From positions 31,948 through 95,947 of the forward strand of contig QKFD01000118.1 of assembly GCA_003251535.1 (NCBI GenBank): a DNA stretch of 64,000 bases, written 5' to 3'. Each line of letters opens with the position of its first letter. Position 1 is the first letter of the stretch. Position numbers and translations under genes: made by a program. Below are positions 16,859 through 23,956 of the stretch, piece by piece. Source of the stretch: Chromatiales bacterium. Its GTDB lineage: Bacteria; Pseudomonadota; Gammaproteobacteria; Thiohalomonadales; Thiohalomonadaceae. The notes under the pieces are model-generated. The model was not told the DNA's origin. It worked only from the letters and a program-made list of their open reading frames with translations, and did not search any database.

Positions 16859-17134
16859 GGGACTGCCTCTTGCAGCGCAGCCCACAGCGCCCTACCATTG
16901 GCTCCGTTGCCCTACATGGCAGCCGGGATTGGCGTCCCGACGGCAAGGCGGACACAACCGCCACCGAGCGGTTTTTTTGTGCCCGCAGCATGGCAAGCCT
17001 ACGTCTATGGGCTGGCCGTGTGGGGAGCCTTCGGGCTCGCCGGTACTTGTCCCGGTACGCCAACCCGCACGGTTCCGCCCGCCCTGATTGGCGTCGGGGT
17101 GGCGGTTCACAGACCGCAGACAAGGACCACAGCC
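16859..17134 (+). promoter_or_regulatory. Structured leader region (Ash/Icd-leader-like)
   Basis: 276 bp without a conventional gene. It holds a rho-independent terminator (16957-16978) and direct CCGGTAC copies around 17039-17059. Two plus-strand frames stay open across it: one gives FFCARSMASLRLWAGRVGSL, the other FFVPAAWQAYVYGLAVWGAF. The pattern, ending in GTCGGGGTGGCGGTTCACAG shortly before an ATG, resembles leader segments of P4-like islands whose frames are often annotated 'Ash' or 'Icd-like'. That comparison is from memory. A regulatory RNA comparable to P4 CI RNA would be a natural guess. Confidence 0.45.
16957..16978 (+). terminator. Rho-independent terminator
   Basis: ACCGC, loop CACCGA, GCGGT, then a run of seven T. 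It follows the replication gene block and precedes the last three genes of the element, so it separates two transcription units or attenuates read-through. Confidence 0.7.
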
Positions 17135-17458
17135 ATGCACGATCACACCGAAGATCCGTCCGCTCCGTCACTTCCCCTCAACGCATTCCCCCGCACATTC
17201 CCCGCCGTCGGCCTTTGGGTTGATGGCTACAACCTCGCCCAGCTCCGCGAAGCCGTCACCGCCGCCGCTGGCATCGCCCGCCTTGGCGCTGAATTGGAGG
17301 AGCTGGCAATAGACGCGACCGGCGAGAGAGGCCGAGACCTGCGCGCAGTCGTCGAACGCGGCCGCTTCCCCCTGTTCAACGCCCTGGAGGCGCTGGCGTT
17401 CCACGCTGGCGAGCTGGCGGAGAAGATCGCAGAGCGCGATGAAAGGGGTGCGAAATGA
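17135..17458 (+). CDS. Unknown small protein of the element
   Basis: A 107-residue protein starting MHDHTEDPSAPSLPLNAFPRTF. The remainder is a helical region (LAQLREAVTAAAGIARLGAELEELAIDATGERGRDLRAVVERGRFPLFNALEALAFHAGELAEKIAERDERGAK). The frame is open upstream for 79 further codons, but ATG 17135 follows the leader and is the likely start. It overlaps the next gene by ATGA. No domain recognised; similar proteins follow the leader in other P4-like islands as far as I recall. Confidence 0.6.
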   Translation: MHDHTEDPSAPSLPLNAFPRTFPAVGLWVDGYNLAQLREAVTAAAGIARLGAELEELAIDATGERGRDLRAVVERGRFPLFNALEALAFHAGELAEKIAERDERGAK

Positions 17459-18294
17459 GCCGCTTCGCCCTGCTCCCCGTCGATGCCATCAGCGATCGCC
17501 GCCTGACGCTGGTACAGCTGCGGGTGTTCGCTGCCCTGTGCGTGTTCGCCGGCCGCGATGGTCGCTGCTGGCCCACCCGTCCCCAGCTCGCCGAGATGGC
17601 CGGCGTACCCGAGGCCAAGGTGACCGCAGCCACCACCGCCCTGGCTGCTCTCGGCTGGCTGGAGAAGACCCCCGGCGCTGGCCGCTCCCGGTCCAGTTAC
17701 CGGGTTCTCGGTAGGCCAGAGGTACCCGAATCGGTGGCCTCTCATTGGGAAGCCGCAGAGGTACCCAATTCAGAGACCTCAGAGGCCGCCAAACTGGAGA
17801 CCGCAGCGACCCCCGAACTGGGGAGGGCAGAGGTGCCCAATTCGGGGACCCATAACATCCCAATAAACACCCAAGAAAAACCCCACAACCCCGCATCCGC
17901 GTGCGAGGCGCCGAACGGCGTGGTGGTGGACCTCGAAGAACTGAACCCCGAAGAGCAGGCCGCAGCCGGTCGCCTGCTCGCCGGCATCGAAGAGCACGAC
18001 AGCGCGGCCCTTGTCGGCGAGCTGAAGGCGCAGATGGCACGGGGCGGGGTGCGCAACCCGGTTGCCTACCTGCGCCGGATGGTGGACGCCTACCGCCGCG
18101 GGAACTTCATGGCCGAGGCGACGCTGTGGAACCGGGCCGAGGAGGCGAAGCGGGCGGAGCTTGAGGCGGTCAACCGGGTAAACGAAGCCAGGGCGTTGTG
18201 GGAGCTGCGGAATGCTCCCGCTGCGCCGGCGGTCGGCCCCCTGGCGAAGCGGCTGGAGGCCATCCAGGCACGGGCAGAGGGGAGGGCGCACTGA
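17455..18294 (+). CDS. Winged-helix protein, replication-initiator-like
   Basis: A 279-residue protein with an N-terminal winged helix (about 5-85): FALLPVDAISDRRLTLVQLRVFAALCVFAGRDGRCWPTRPQLAEMAGVPEAKVTAATTALAALGWLEKTPGAGRSRSSYRV. This matches the helix-turn-helix used by phage O-type and plasmid initiation proteins. The middle (95-150) is low-complexity with four E/A-V-P-(N/E)-S-type repeats. The C-terminus (QMARGGVRNPVAYLRRMVDAYRRGNF, then a long helix) resembles the tail of phage replication O proteins. It probably binds the element's origin or regulates it. Confidence 0.65.
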   Translation: MSRFALLPVDAISDRRLTLVQLRVFAALCVFAGRDGRCWPTRPQLAEMAGVPEAKVTAATTALAALGWLEKTPGAGRSRSSYRVLGRPEVPESVASHWEAAEVPNSETSEAAKLETAATPELGRAEVPNSGTHNIPINTQEKPHNPASACEAPNGVVVDLEELNPEEQAAAGRLLAGIEEHDSAALVGELKAQMARGGVRNPVAYLRRMVDAYRRGNFMAEATLWNRAEEAKRAELEAVNRVNEARALWELRNAPAAPAVGPLAKRLEAIQARAEGRAH

Positions 18295-19124
18295 TGGCCT
18301 TCCCGCTTATCCTCCTGGCCGGCTGTATCGGCCTGCTCCAGTACCACGGCATTCAGTTCTGGACGGAGCGGGTAGACCCTGCCACGGGTTGGGCATGGTC
18401 CCTCCTGCTCGAAGCCGCCGCTCTGTGGCTCTGGTACAGCCGCCGCCGTGGCCTGTGGGTTCTCGGTCTGGTGGCCACCTCGTTGACCCTGGCCGGTCCG
18501 CTGCACCATGTCGCCTCCCCGCTGTTCCGGGACATGGCCGCAGCCGACACCGTGGCGAGCGCAGCACCGGCCTCAGTCGCCACCCTTGAGGCAGCCATCG
18601 CCACAGACGAGGAGGCGCTACGGGGCTTCCTGGCGGCGGCAGAGAAGCGGTCAGGCTGGCAATCCAGCATCGAGCGCACCCAAGCCGCCCTGGATGCCAA
18701 GCGGACCGATCTGCGGAAGCTCCTGGCGCAGCAGCAGCAGGCGCACCAGGTCGCGGCGCTGGCGTGGCAGCAGGAGGCGATCATCACCATGCAGGCGGTC
18801 GCCTTGGTGCTGTTCCAACTGGTGGCCGTGCTGGCAACCCGGACACTCTCCGCCGCACGGGTGGAGCGTGGGATTGTCATCGAGCAGGCGCCCCCGCTGC
18901 CGCACCAGGCGACACCGAAGCGCAGCCAGGAGCCGCCATCCCTGCCGCACCTGCGGGACCGGCTGTCGGCGCACCTGGAGGCCGAAGGGCTGCGGGTGGG
19001 GCGCTTCGCGGAGCAATGCGGTCTGGACCGCCGCGAGGTGTCGGCCGTGCTCAACTGGCGGGAGGAGCGCAGGGCCGCATCAAGGCGGGTGGTGGAGCGG
19101 TTGGCGGCGGCGCTGCCGGGGTAG
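18294..19124 (+). CDS. Membrane protein with coiled coil and C-terminal helix-turn-helix
   Basis: A 276-residue protein. Hydrophobic segments occur at about 3-20, 35-48 and 54-70, then a helical, Q/A-rich region (95-160) and a fourth membrane segment at about 163-185 (IITMQAVALVLFQLVAVLA). The cytoplasmic tail has a proline-rich linker and a compact domain at 219-275 (HLRDRLSAHLEAEGLRVGRFAEQCGLDRREVSAVLNWREERRAASRRVVERLAAAL), which reads as a helix-turn-helix. A membrane-tethered DNA-binding protein is the simplest reading. It overlaps the previous gene's stop by one base and is the last gene of the element. Confidence 0.65.
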   Translation: MAFPLILLAGCIGLLQYHGIQFWTERVDPATGWAWSLLLEAAALWLWYSRRRGLWVLGLVATSLTLAGPLHHVASPLFRDMAAADTVASAAPASVATLEAAIATDEEALRGFLAAAEKRSGWQSSIERTQAALDAKRTDLRKLLAQQQQAHQVAALAWQQEAIITMQAVALVLFQLVAVLATRTLSAARVERGIVIEQAPPLPHQATPKRSQEPPSLPHLRDRLSAHLEAEGLRVGRFAEQCGLDRREVSAVLNWREERRAASRRVVERLAAALPG

Positions 19125-19238
19125 TGATGGCTCCCTGCGCTGCGGTGCCGCCGGCAGTCTCGAAGGTTCGCGTTTCAAATGCGAACCAAGGCAGGGGGCA
19201 AACCGAGCGACGGAAGATCGTCACCAGGGGGGCAGCGA

Positions 19239-19268
19239 AAGTTTTTGGGGGCAGTTTTGGGGGCAGAA
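19239..19268 (+). repeat. Tandem TTTTGGGGGCAG-type repeat, right copy
   Basis: Same 30-bp sequence as 10775-10804 apart from one base. It sits inside the right border of the element, in the same orientation as the left copy. Candidate integrase arm-binding site. Confidence 0.6.
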
Positions 19269-19355
19269 AACGAAACGCCCATAAATTAATTTGACGATAT
19301 TCAATATGTTATAAATTCTGTTCCGTTGTCCTCAGCCCTTCCAGTACCATAGAGA

Positions 19356-19400
19356 AAGGCCGGAACACCGAGAGAGATCGAGGGTTCCGGCCTTTTTCGC
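19356..19400 (+). repeat. Right flanking repeat (candidate attR) with terminator hairpin
   Basis: 45 bp matching 10695-10739 with three differences (two inside the hairpin loop, one in the T tail). The 9-bp GGCCGGAAC/GTTCCGGCC stem and T-run are kept. One of the two copies is presumably the original host terminator of tRNA-Ala. Confidence 0.75.
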
Positions 19401-19648
19401 ATACAGGGCGGGCCCTGGGATTATCGGCACGAATACAGAACGATGAGCGCGTTAGGGCACCGGTAGGTGGTTTCAGCAAAATCAGGGGGCTGCTAGCGTG
19501 GACTCTCTTCGGTAGGCCCCGCAGGGAGAGAGGGTCCCTACGGTTCGACAAGTGGCCGCCATTCACTTACGATAGCCAAGGTTATTGACGGGGCCGACGG
19601 CGGGCCGCTGCCGACTCCTCCCCCTCCTCGGTCCGCTGAGGTAACCCC

Positions 19649-19960
19649 ATGGCCAATCTCTCCCCCCACCCAGTCCTGCTGGGCGCCCTTACCACCCTTC
19701 TCGCCATGCTGCTGCTCGCCGCAGCCCGCCCGGTAGCTGCGCCCTTACCACCGGTAGCGGTAGTGGTGGCCGATAGTGATGCCGATGGGGTACCCGATCT
19801 CTATGATGCGTGCCCCGGCAGCGCCAATATTGGCACCCCTGATCAGGATGGGGATGGGGTAGTGGATCGCTGTGATCTGGATGCCGATGGCGACGGTCGC
19901 CTCGACCGCTTTGCCAGCATCGAGACGCCGCTTACGCCGGGCAGAGTAGCCCTGCGCTGA
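19649..19960 (+). CDS. Small secreted thrombospondin type 3 repeat protein
   Basis: A 103-residue protein with a signal peptide (LLGALTTLLAMLLLAAARPVAA) followed by calcium-binding type 3 repeats: DSDADGVPDLYDACPGS, DQDGDGVVDRCDLDADGDGRLDRF. The two Cys residues probably form a disulfide, as in OmpA-associated TSP3 segments. It is too short to be an OmpA-like porin, so it may be a free calcium-binding periplasmic or surface peptide. Its 3' end overlaps the 3' end of the convergent bfd gene by 29 bp. Confidence 0.75.
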   Translation: MANLSPHPVLLGALTTLLAMLLLAAARPVAAPLPPVAVVVADSDADGVPDLYDACPGSANIGTPDQDGDGVVDRCDLDADGDGRLDRFASIETPLTPGRVALR

Positions 19961-20141
19961 GCAGAGGGGCAGACTCTTCAGCCAACGCCTCTTTGAGCAC
20001 TGAACGGGCGCACTTGCCGCACTTGCCGCACTGGGAGGCCACCCCCAAGCGGCGGTTCAGCTCACCCATGGTGCGGGCACCAGCCTCAACCTCGCGGCGG
20101 ATATGGGAGTCGGTAACACCTCGGCAGACGCAGACGTACAT
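19932..20141 (-). CDS. bfd: Bacterioferritin-associated ferredoxin
   Basis: A 69-residue [2Fe-2S] protein that reduces iron stored in bacterioferritin and releases it. The four cysteine ligands are in the family pattern: CVC near the N-terminus (Cys4, Cys6), then CGKC after about 32 residues. The stretch VCVCRGVTDSHIRREVEAGARTMGELNRRLGVASQCGKCGKCARSVL is typical. A Fur box lies 40 bp upstream, as expected for a gene induced by iron starvation. It is next to a siderophore porin gene, making a small iron locus. Confidence 0.92.
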   Translation of the reverse strand: MYVCVCRGVTDSHIRREVEAGARTMGELNRRLGVASQCGKCGKCARSVLKEALAEESAPLLSAGLLCPA

Positions 20142-20180
20142 GGCATCGCTCCAGGATTTGATCGTGGTTCGATGTTATCT

Positions 20181-20199
20181 GCTAATGAGAATCTATGTC
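20181..20199 (-). promoter_or_regulatory. Fur box upstream of bfd
   Basis: GCTAATGAGAATCTATGTC matches the 19-bp Fur consensus GATAATGATAATCATTATC at 14 positions. It is 40 bp before the bfd start and 27 bp beyond the LbtU stop, so it controls bfd. Confidence 0.75.
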
Positions 20200-20225
20200 A
20201 ATTACATCTTTGCGTCTGGCAGTGA

Positions 20226-21686
20226 TTAAAACTGGGTGGCCAACTGCAAGGTGAGGCGTTGTGCCGCACTACCGCTACCCACCACCTCGCTGGCGTAGTC
20301 GCTACTGTCGTAGTCGCGGTCACGGGCGTACTCCAAGGTGAGGGCCGAGTTGCGGAACAGGGCGGCGGAGAGGCTTGCCAGTGCCCGCGACTGCGGCAGC
20401 CCGAGGGCCAGTGCCTCCCGAGTCTGCTGGTGGCCGATGGCGAAGGTGGTCTCCAGCCCTGCCACTTGGAAGCTATAACCCGCCTCCAGGCTCCAGGCCA
20501 CCGGCTGCGCCCCACTGCCATTGAAGGCGAGATTATCGGGGTGGAAGGCCTCGGTGGCGGCCACGTACTCCGCCAGTAGGGTGAATGGCCCGTGGATCAC
20601 CGAGCCGTGGAGTGCCCCACCGGCAGCGCGCTGCTCCATCTGGTCTGGGTGGACAATGGCCTCTTGCAGACGGCGACTCTCGGAGAGGGAGTGGAGGTAG
20701 TCCACCCCCACATCCACCTGGGTATCGAGCCCCAACCAGAGGTAGCCTAGGTTGAGGCCAAAGTCCCGCATACCCGTCTCATCATGTAGATGGGTCTCGC
20801 CATTGAACAGATAGGCGGCACCGTAGAAACCCGCCTCCTCAAAACCCAGCTGGAGCCCTACAGGTCGCACCTCCCCCAGGGCCAGGGTGAGGGGATCACT
20901 GATCATGAAGGTCTGGTAGATGCCAAATGGCAGATAGGCCCGACCGGCCCGCAGGTGAAAGGGGCTCTCATAGGTGTTATACACCGCCAGATAGAGCTCA
21001 TCTAAGTCCTGGGTCGCCTCGCCATTGGGGGGATCCTCGTAGAGGAAGGTGACCTGCCCATGGAACCAATCGCTAAAGGGGGCCTGGACACCAAGGGCGG
21101 CGGTGGCGAGCATGATGTCGGAGCTGTCACCACCACGGTAGGGGTCACGCCAGCGTGCCTCTAACTCCAGCAGCACCCTCGCCTCGATGGCAGGGGTGTA
21201 CTCGTCAAACACCATCTCGTCACCCTCCGGCAGGGTGACGACCCCATCATCCAACTCCGCTAACTGCTCGACCGCCTCACTGGGTGGATCCAGGGCGAGG
21301 AGTTCGGCCTCTGGCAGTAGTGCCCCCTCTGCCGCTGGCGCCTCCTCTGCCAAATCGGCCATGGGATCGCTCAATGGCTCTAACACCGCCACCGCTTCTG
21401 CCATCGCGCCGGATGACTCCTGCTCAATGAGTTCGGCCTCGGCCTCCGCCTCCCGCTCAGACGGCGCCGGCAACAGGGCCTCAAGGGCAGCGGCGTCCAA
21501 TAGATCTAGCATCGCCTGGCGCGGTGGCGCATCCGTCCACCCTTCGGCCCATGCCACCGCTAACAGCCCATCGGCGGTTGCTGCCGGCATCCACGCCACC
21601 ACCAGCGGCGCATCGTGCTTGGCGGCAACCGCTGGCGCGACCGAGAGCAGGGCGATGGCGAAGAGGGTGAGGAGGGGGCGTTTCAT
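20226..21686 (-). CDS. LbtU-family siderophore porin
   Basis: A 486-residue outer-membrane beta-barrel protein. ATG 21686 begins a signal peptide (MKRPLLTLFAIALLSVAPAVAA). Residues about 25-165 are an unusual acidic, Ala/Glu/Leu-rich region (EREAEAEAELIEQESSGAMAE). The barrel follows: ARVLLELEARWRDPYRGGDSSDIMLATAALGVQAPFSDWFHGQVTFLYED, GRAYLPFGIYQTFMISDPLTLALGEVRPVGLQLGF, ending in a typical C-terminal aromatic (TLQLATQF). LbtU in Legionella takes up legiobactin without TonB. The nearby Fur-controlled bfd fits iron acquisition. No Fur box was seen directly before this gene. Confidence 0.8.
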   Translation of the reverse strand: MKRPLLTLFAIALLSVAPAVAAKHDAPLVVAWMPAATADGLLAVAWAEGWTDAPPRQAMLDLLDAAALEALLPAPSEREAEAEAELIEQESSGAMAEAVAVLEPLSDPMADLAEEAPAAEGALLPEAELLALDPPSEAVEQLAELDDGVVTLPEGDEMVFDEYTPAIEARVLLELEARWRDPYRGGDSSDIMLATAALGVQAPFSDWFHGQVTFLYEDPPNGEATQDLDELYLAVYNTYESPFHLRAGRAYLPFGIYQTFMISDPLTLALGEVRPVGLQLGFEEAGFYGAAYLFNGETHLHDETGMRDFGLNLGYLWLGLDTQVDVGVDYLHSLSESRRLQEAIVHPDQMEQRAAGGALHGSVIHGPFTLLAEYVAATEAFHPDNLAFNGSGAQPVAWSLEAGYSFQVAGLETTFAIGHQQTREALALGLPQSRALASLSAALFRNSALTLEYARDRDYDSSDYASEVVGSGSAAQRLTLQLATQF

Positions 21687-21875
21687 AGCAGCAACCTGAA
21701 GTGGGAGCGGTGTACCAAGGTAGAAGAGCCAGCCATTTTGTGCCCCCACCCCCCGCGCCGTAAATGGTGGCCGCAAAAAAAGTGGCCAGCGGCGGGAGCG
21801 TGTGCCCTAGCCAGCGGCCCGCCGGGAGAGCGGCAGGCCACGCTATACTGGCGCCCTCCGGCCTAAGGTGAAACC

Positions 21876-22439
21876 ATGGATCTCCGCGAACAACTGGTCA
21901 ATTACTACCGCCTGCTGCGCCACCACGGCTGCAACGACTCCCACAGCGGTAACCTCTCGGTGCGAGATGGCGAGCGTATCTTCGTTACCCCCACTGGCGC
22001 CTGCGCCGACACCCTCACCCCGGAGGAGCTGGTGGTCTGCACACTCGATGCCCCCGGCGCGGGTGCCTCGCTGGATACCCCGCTCCACCTGGCGGTCTAT
22101 CGGCAAAATCCTGCGGCACGGGCGGTGATCCATAGCCACGGTCCCCACGCCATCGCCATCACCCTCAACGGCCGCGACTTTCGCCCTCCTGACTTTGAGG
22201 GCCAGCTCTACTTTCCCACGGTGCCCGTGGTCACCATCCCATTCGATCGCTATGTGGCCGACTCCCCGGCACTAGTGGCGGCGCTGCTGGCGCGCCACCC
22301 GGTGGCAGTGGTGCGGGGGCATGGCGTCTATGCCTGGGGGAGCGATCTCAACCAAGCCTACAAGTGGAGCTGCTCGTTAGAGCTATCCGCCAAGACCGCC
22401 CTACTCGCCCACCTCGCCGGTACCTGGCTACCGGAGTGA
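21876..22439 (+). CDS. Class II aldolase/adducin family protein
   Basis: A 187-residue member of the zinc-dependent class II aldolase family. Visible motifs: SHSGNLSVRDGERIFVTPTGA (phosphate/substrate loop), the metal-binding pair VIHSHGPHAIA, and GHGVYAWGSDLNQAYKWSCSLE with the third His. Substrate cannot be told from sequence; fuculose-phosphate aldolase and methylthioribulose dehydratase relatives are possible. It lies 18 bp before thiD on the same strand and may be co-transcribed with thiamine genes, where a role is not established. Confidence 0.85.
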   Translation: MDLREQLVNYYRLLRHHGCNDSHSGNLSVRDGERIFVTPTGACADTLTPEELVVCTLDAPGAGASLDTPLHLAVYRQNPAARAVIHSHGPHAIAITLNGRDFRPPDFEGQLYFPTVPVVTIPFDRYVADSPALVAALLARHPVAVVRGHGVYAWGSDLNQAYKWSCSLELSAKTALLAHLAGTWLPE

Positions 22440-22457
22440 CCTGAGGAGTCCCAGCCA

Positions 22458-23264
22458 ATGCCCACTGCCCCTCTCCCTGTCGTCATGGTCTTCGCTGGCC
22501 TTGACCCCACTGGCGGCGCCGGCCTCGCCGCCGATATCGAGGCGATCGCCAGCATGGGGGCACAGGCGGCGCCGGTGGCCACCGCCCTCACGGTGCAGGA
22601 TAGTCGCCATGTGGTCCGCTTTGAGTCGGTGGCAGCCGAATTGATCCTCGAACAGGCGCGGGCGGTGTTGGCCGACCTGCCGGTGGCGGCATTCAAGATC
22701 GGGGTGATTGGCAGCATCGCCAATGCCCATGCCCTCCAGACCCTGCTGGCGGCCTACCCCGAGGTGCCAGTGGTGCTGGATCCAGTGCTGGCCGGAGGCG
22801 GGGGCGGCACCTTGGCGGAGGGAGAGATGGCAGCCGCCGTCCGCGAGCTGCTGCTACCGCTGACTACGGTCGCCACACCCAACAGCGAGGAGGCACGCCA
22901 GCTCGCCCCGGAGGCGAGTGATCTGGATGGGTGTGCCCGCGCCCTGCTGGCCAGCGGTTGTGAGTTGTTGCTGATCACCGGCGCCCACGAGCAGACGGCC
23001 GCCGTGGAGAATCGCCTCTATGGTAATCAGCGCCTGCTGGAGACCTTCAGCTGGGAGCGTCTCCCCTTCTCTTACCATGGCTCCGGCTGCACCCTCGCCA
23101 GCGCCATTGCCGGCCTGTTGGCCCAGGGACTAGAGCCCTTCACGGCCATCCATGAGGCCCAGGAGTACACCTTTGAGAGCCTGCGCCACGCCCATCGCCC
23201 CGGCATGGGGCAGCACCTGCCCAACCGCTTCTTTTGGGCGCGGGGCGATGAGGAGGAGGGGTGA
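22458..23264 (+). CDS. thiD: Hydroxymethylpyrimidine/phosphomethylpyrimidine kinase ThiD
   Basis: ThiD phosphorylates HMP and HMP-P to HMP-PP for thiamine synthesis. The 268-residue protein has GLDPTGGAGLAADIEAIASMGAQAAPVATALTVQDS (substrate pocket), KIGVIGS, VVLDPVLAGGGGG, ATPNSEEA, and the anion-hole motif HGSGCTLASAIAGLLAQG. These define the ribokinase-like ThiD family. The canonical 'AGSDxSGGAG' reads AGLDPTGGAG here. It overlaps thiE by 4 bp (GTGA). Confidence 0.93.
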   Translation: MPTAPLPVVMVFAGLDPTGGAGLAADIEAIASMGAQAAPVATALTVQDSRHVVRFESVAAELILEQARAVLADLPVAAFKIGVIGSIANAHALQTLLAAYPEVPVVLDPVLAGGGGGTLAEGEMAAAVRELLLPLTTVATPNSEEARQLAPEASDLDGCARALLASGCELLLITGAHEQTAAVENRLYGNQRLLETFSWERLPFSYHGSGCTLASAIAGLLAQGLEPFTAIHEAQEYTFESLRHAHRPGMGQHLPNRFFWARGDEEEG

Positions 23265-23896
23265 GTCGCACAAGGCAGTGGCAGCGCGGACCCTACGCCA
23301 TCACCGATAGTCGCCTAGGCGAGCGGCTGCTGGATGCGGTGGCACAGGCCATTGCCGGCGGGGCCGTAGTGGTGCAATACCGTGACAAAGGGGGGGATAC
23401 CGCACGCCGTCAGCACGAGGCGACACAGCTGCTTGCCCTCTGTCGGCACCGTGGGGTCCCCCTCATCATCAATGACGACCTGGCACTGGCGGTAGCGGTG
23501 GGGGCCGATGGGATCCATCTAGGGCGGGAGGATGTCGATCTGGCCGCGGCGCGGCGCCAGCTGGGCCCCGATGCCATCATCGGCATCTCCTGCTACGACT
23601 CCCTCGCCCGAGCCCAGGCGGCAGCGATCGCTGGGGCCGACTATGTGGCCTTCGGCAGCTTCTTCCCCTCCTCAACCAAACCGCAGGCGGTACGCGCCCC
23701 CATCACCCTCTTGAGGGAGGCGCGGCAGCAGCTCACGGTGCCACTGGTTGCCATTGGTGGAATCACCCCGGAGAATGGCGCCGCCTTGGTAGCCGCCGGG
23801 GCCGATCTGTTGGCCGTAGTGAGCGGCATCTTTGCCGCCCCCGACATCACCGCGGCGGCGCGCCATTACGCGATGCTCTATAGCCCGCCACCGTAA
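23261..23896 (+). CDS. thiE: Thiamine-phosphate synthase ThiE
   Basis: ThiE couples HMP-PP to thiazole phosphate, giving thiamine phosphate. The 211-residue TIM-barrel protein has VVQYRDKGGDTARR, LIINDDLALAVAVGADGIHLGREDVDLAAARR, IGISCYDS, GADYVAFGSFFPSSTKP, and VAIGGITPENGAALVAAGADLLAVVSGIF, all family motifs. The GTG start at 23261 follows AGGAGGAGG inside the thiD end, so the two enzymes are translationally coupled. No TPP riboswitch is visible upstream of this operon. Confidence 0.94.
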   Translation: MSRTRQWQRGPYAITDSRLGERLLDAVAQAIAGGAVVVQYRDKGGDTARRQHEATQLLALCRHRGVPLIINDDLALAVAVGADGIHLGREDVDLAAARRQLGPDAIIGISCYDSLARAQAAAIAGADYVAFGSFFPSSTKPQAVRAPITLLREARQQLTVPLVAIGGITPENGAALVAAGADLLAVVSGIFAAPDITAAARHYAMLYSPPP

Positions 23897-23956
23897 CGGC
23901 CGCTCAGAGGCCACCGGCGGCGCCCCATTCACCTCATCTAGCCGGAGAGCCCCCCA

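Larger units (their letters stand above)
10695..19400. mobile_element. P4-type integrative element at tRNA-Ala(CGC), about 8.7 kb
   Basis: Boundaries are set by a 45-bp direct repeat (3 mismatches) at 10695-10739 and 19356-19400. The left copy lies just after the tRNA and the integrase is the first gene inside. Cargo on the plus strand: integrase, an AT-richer unknown gene, AlpA-like regulator, HTH_39-like protein, primase zinc ribbon, RepA-like helicase, TubC_N-like protein, DUF5681-like protein and several small genes, a winged-helix protein, and a membrane/HTH protein. Most genes overlap by ATGA. No capsid, terminase large subunit, relaxase or type IV secretion gene is present, so it is a self-replicating or satellite-like island rather than a prophage or ICE. 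It is probably intact, as no frame is broken. Confidence 0.8.
19125..19648. other. Right end of the element and flanking intergenic DNA
   Basis: No gene seen. Contents: a hairpin GGTTCGC/GCGAACC at 19165-19187, the right tandem repeat (19239-19268), an AT-rich stretch around 19282-19322 (ATAAATTAATTTGACGATATT...), the right flanking repeat (19356-19400), and a GAGAGAGGGTCCCTACGG segment near 19525-19542 that resembles one at about 60876-60896. Confidence 0.5.

Noticed and set aside
19165..19187. Hairpin GGTTCGC/GCGAACC resembling a tRNA anticodon arm at the right end of the element
   Set aside because: The loop (GTTTCAAAT) and lack of T arm or acceptor show it is not a tRNA or a tRNA fragment; similarity to the tRNA-Ala anticodon arm is short.
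21777..21875. TPP riboswitch upstream of the aldolase-thiD-thiE genes
   Set aside because: None of the conserved CUGAGA / ACCUGAUCUGGAUAAUGCCAGC elements is present.
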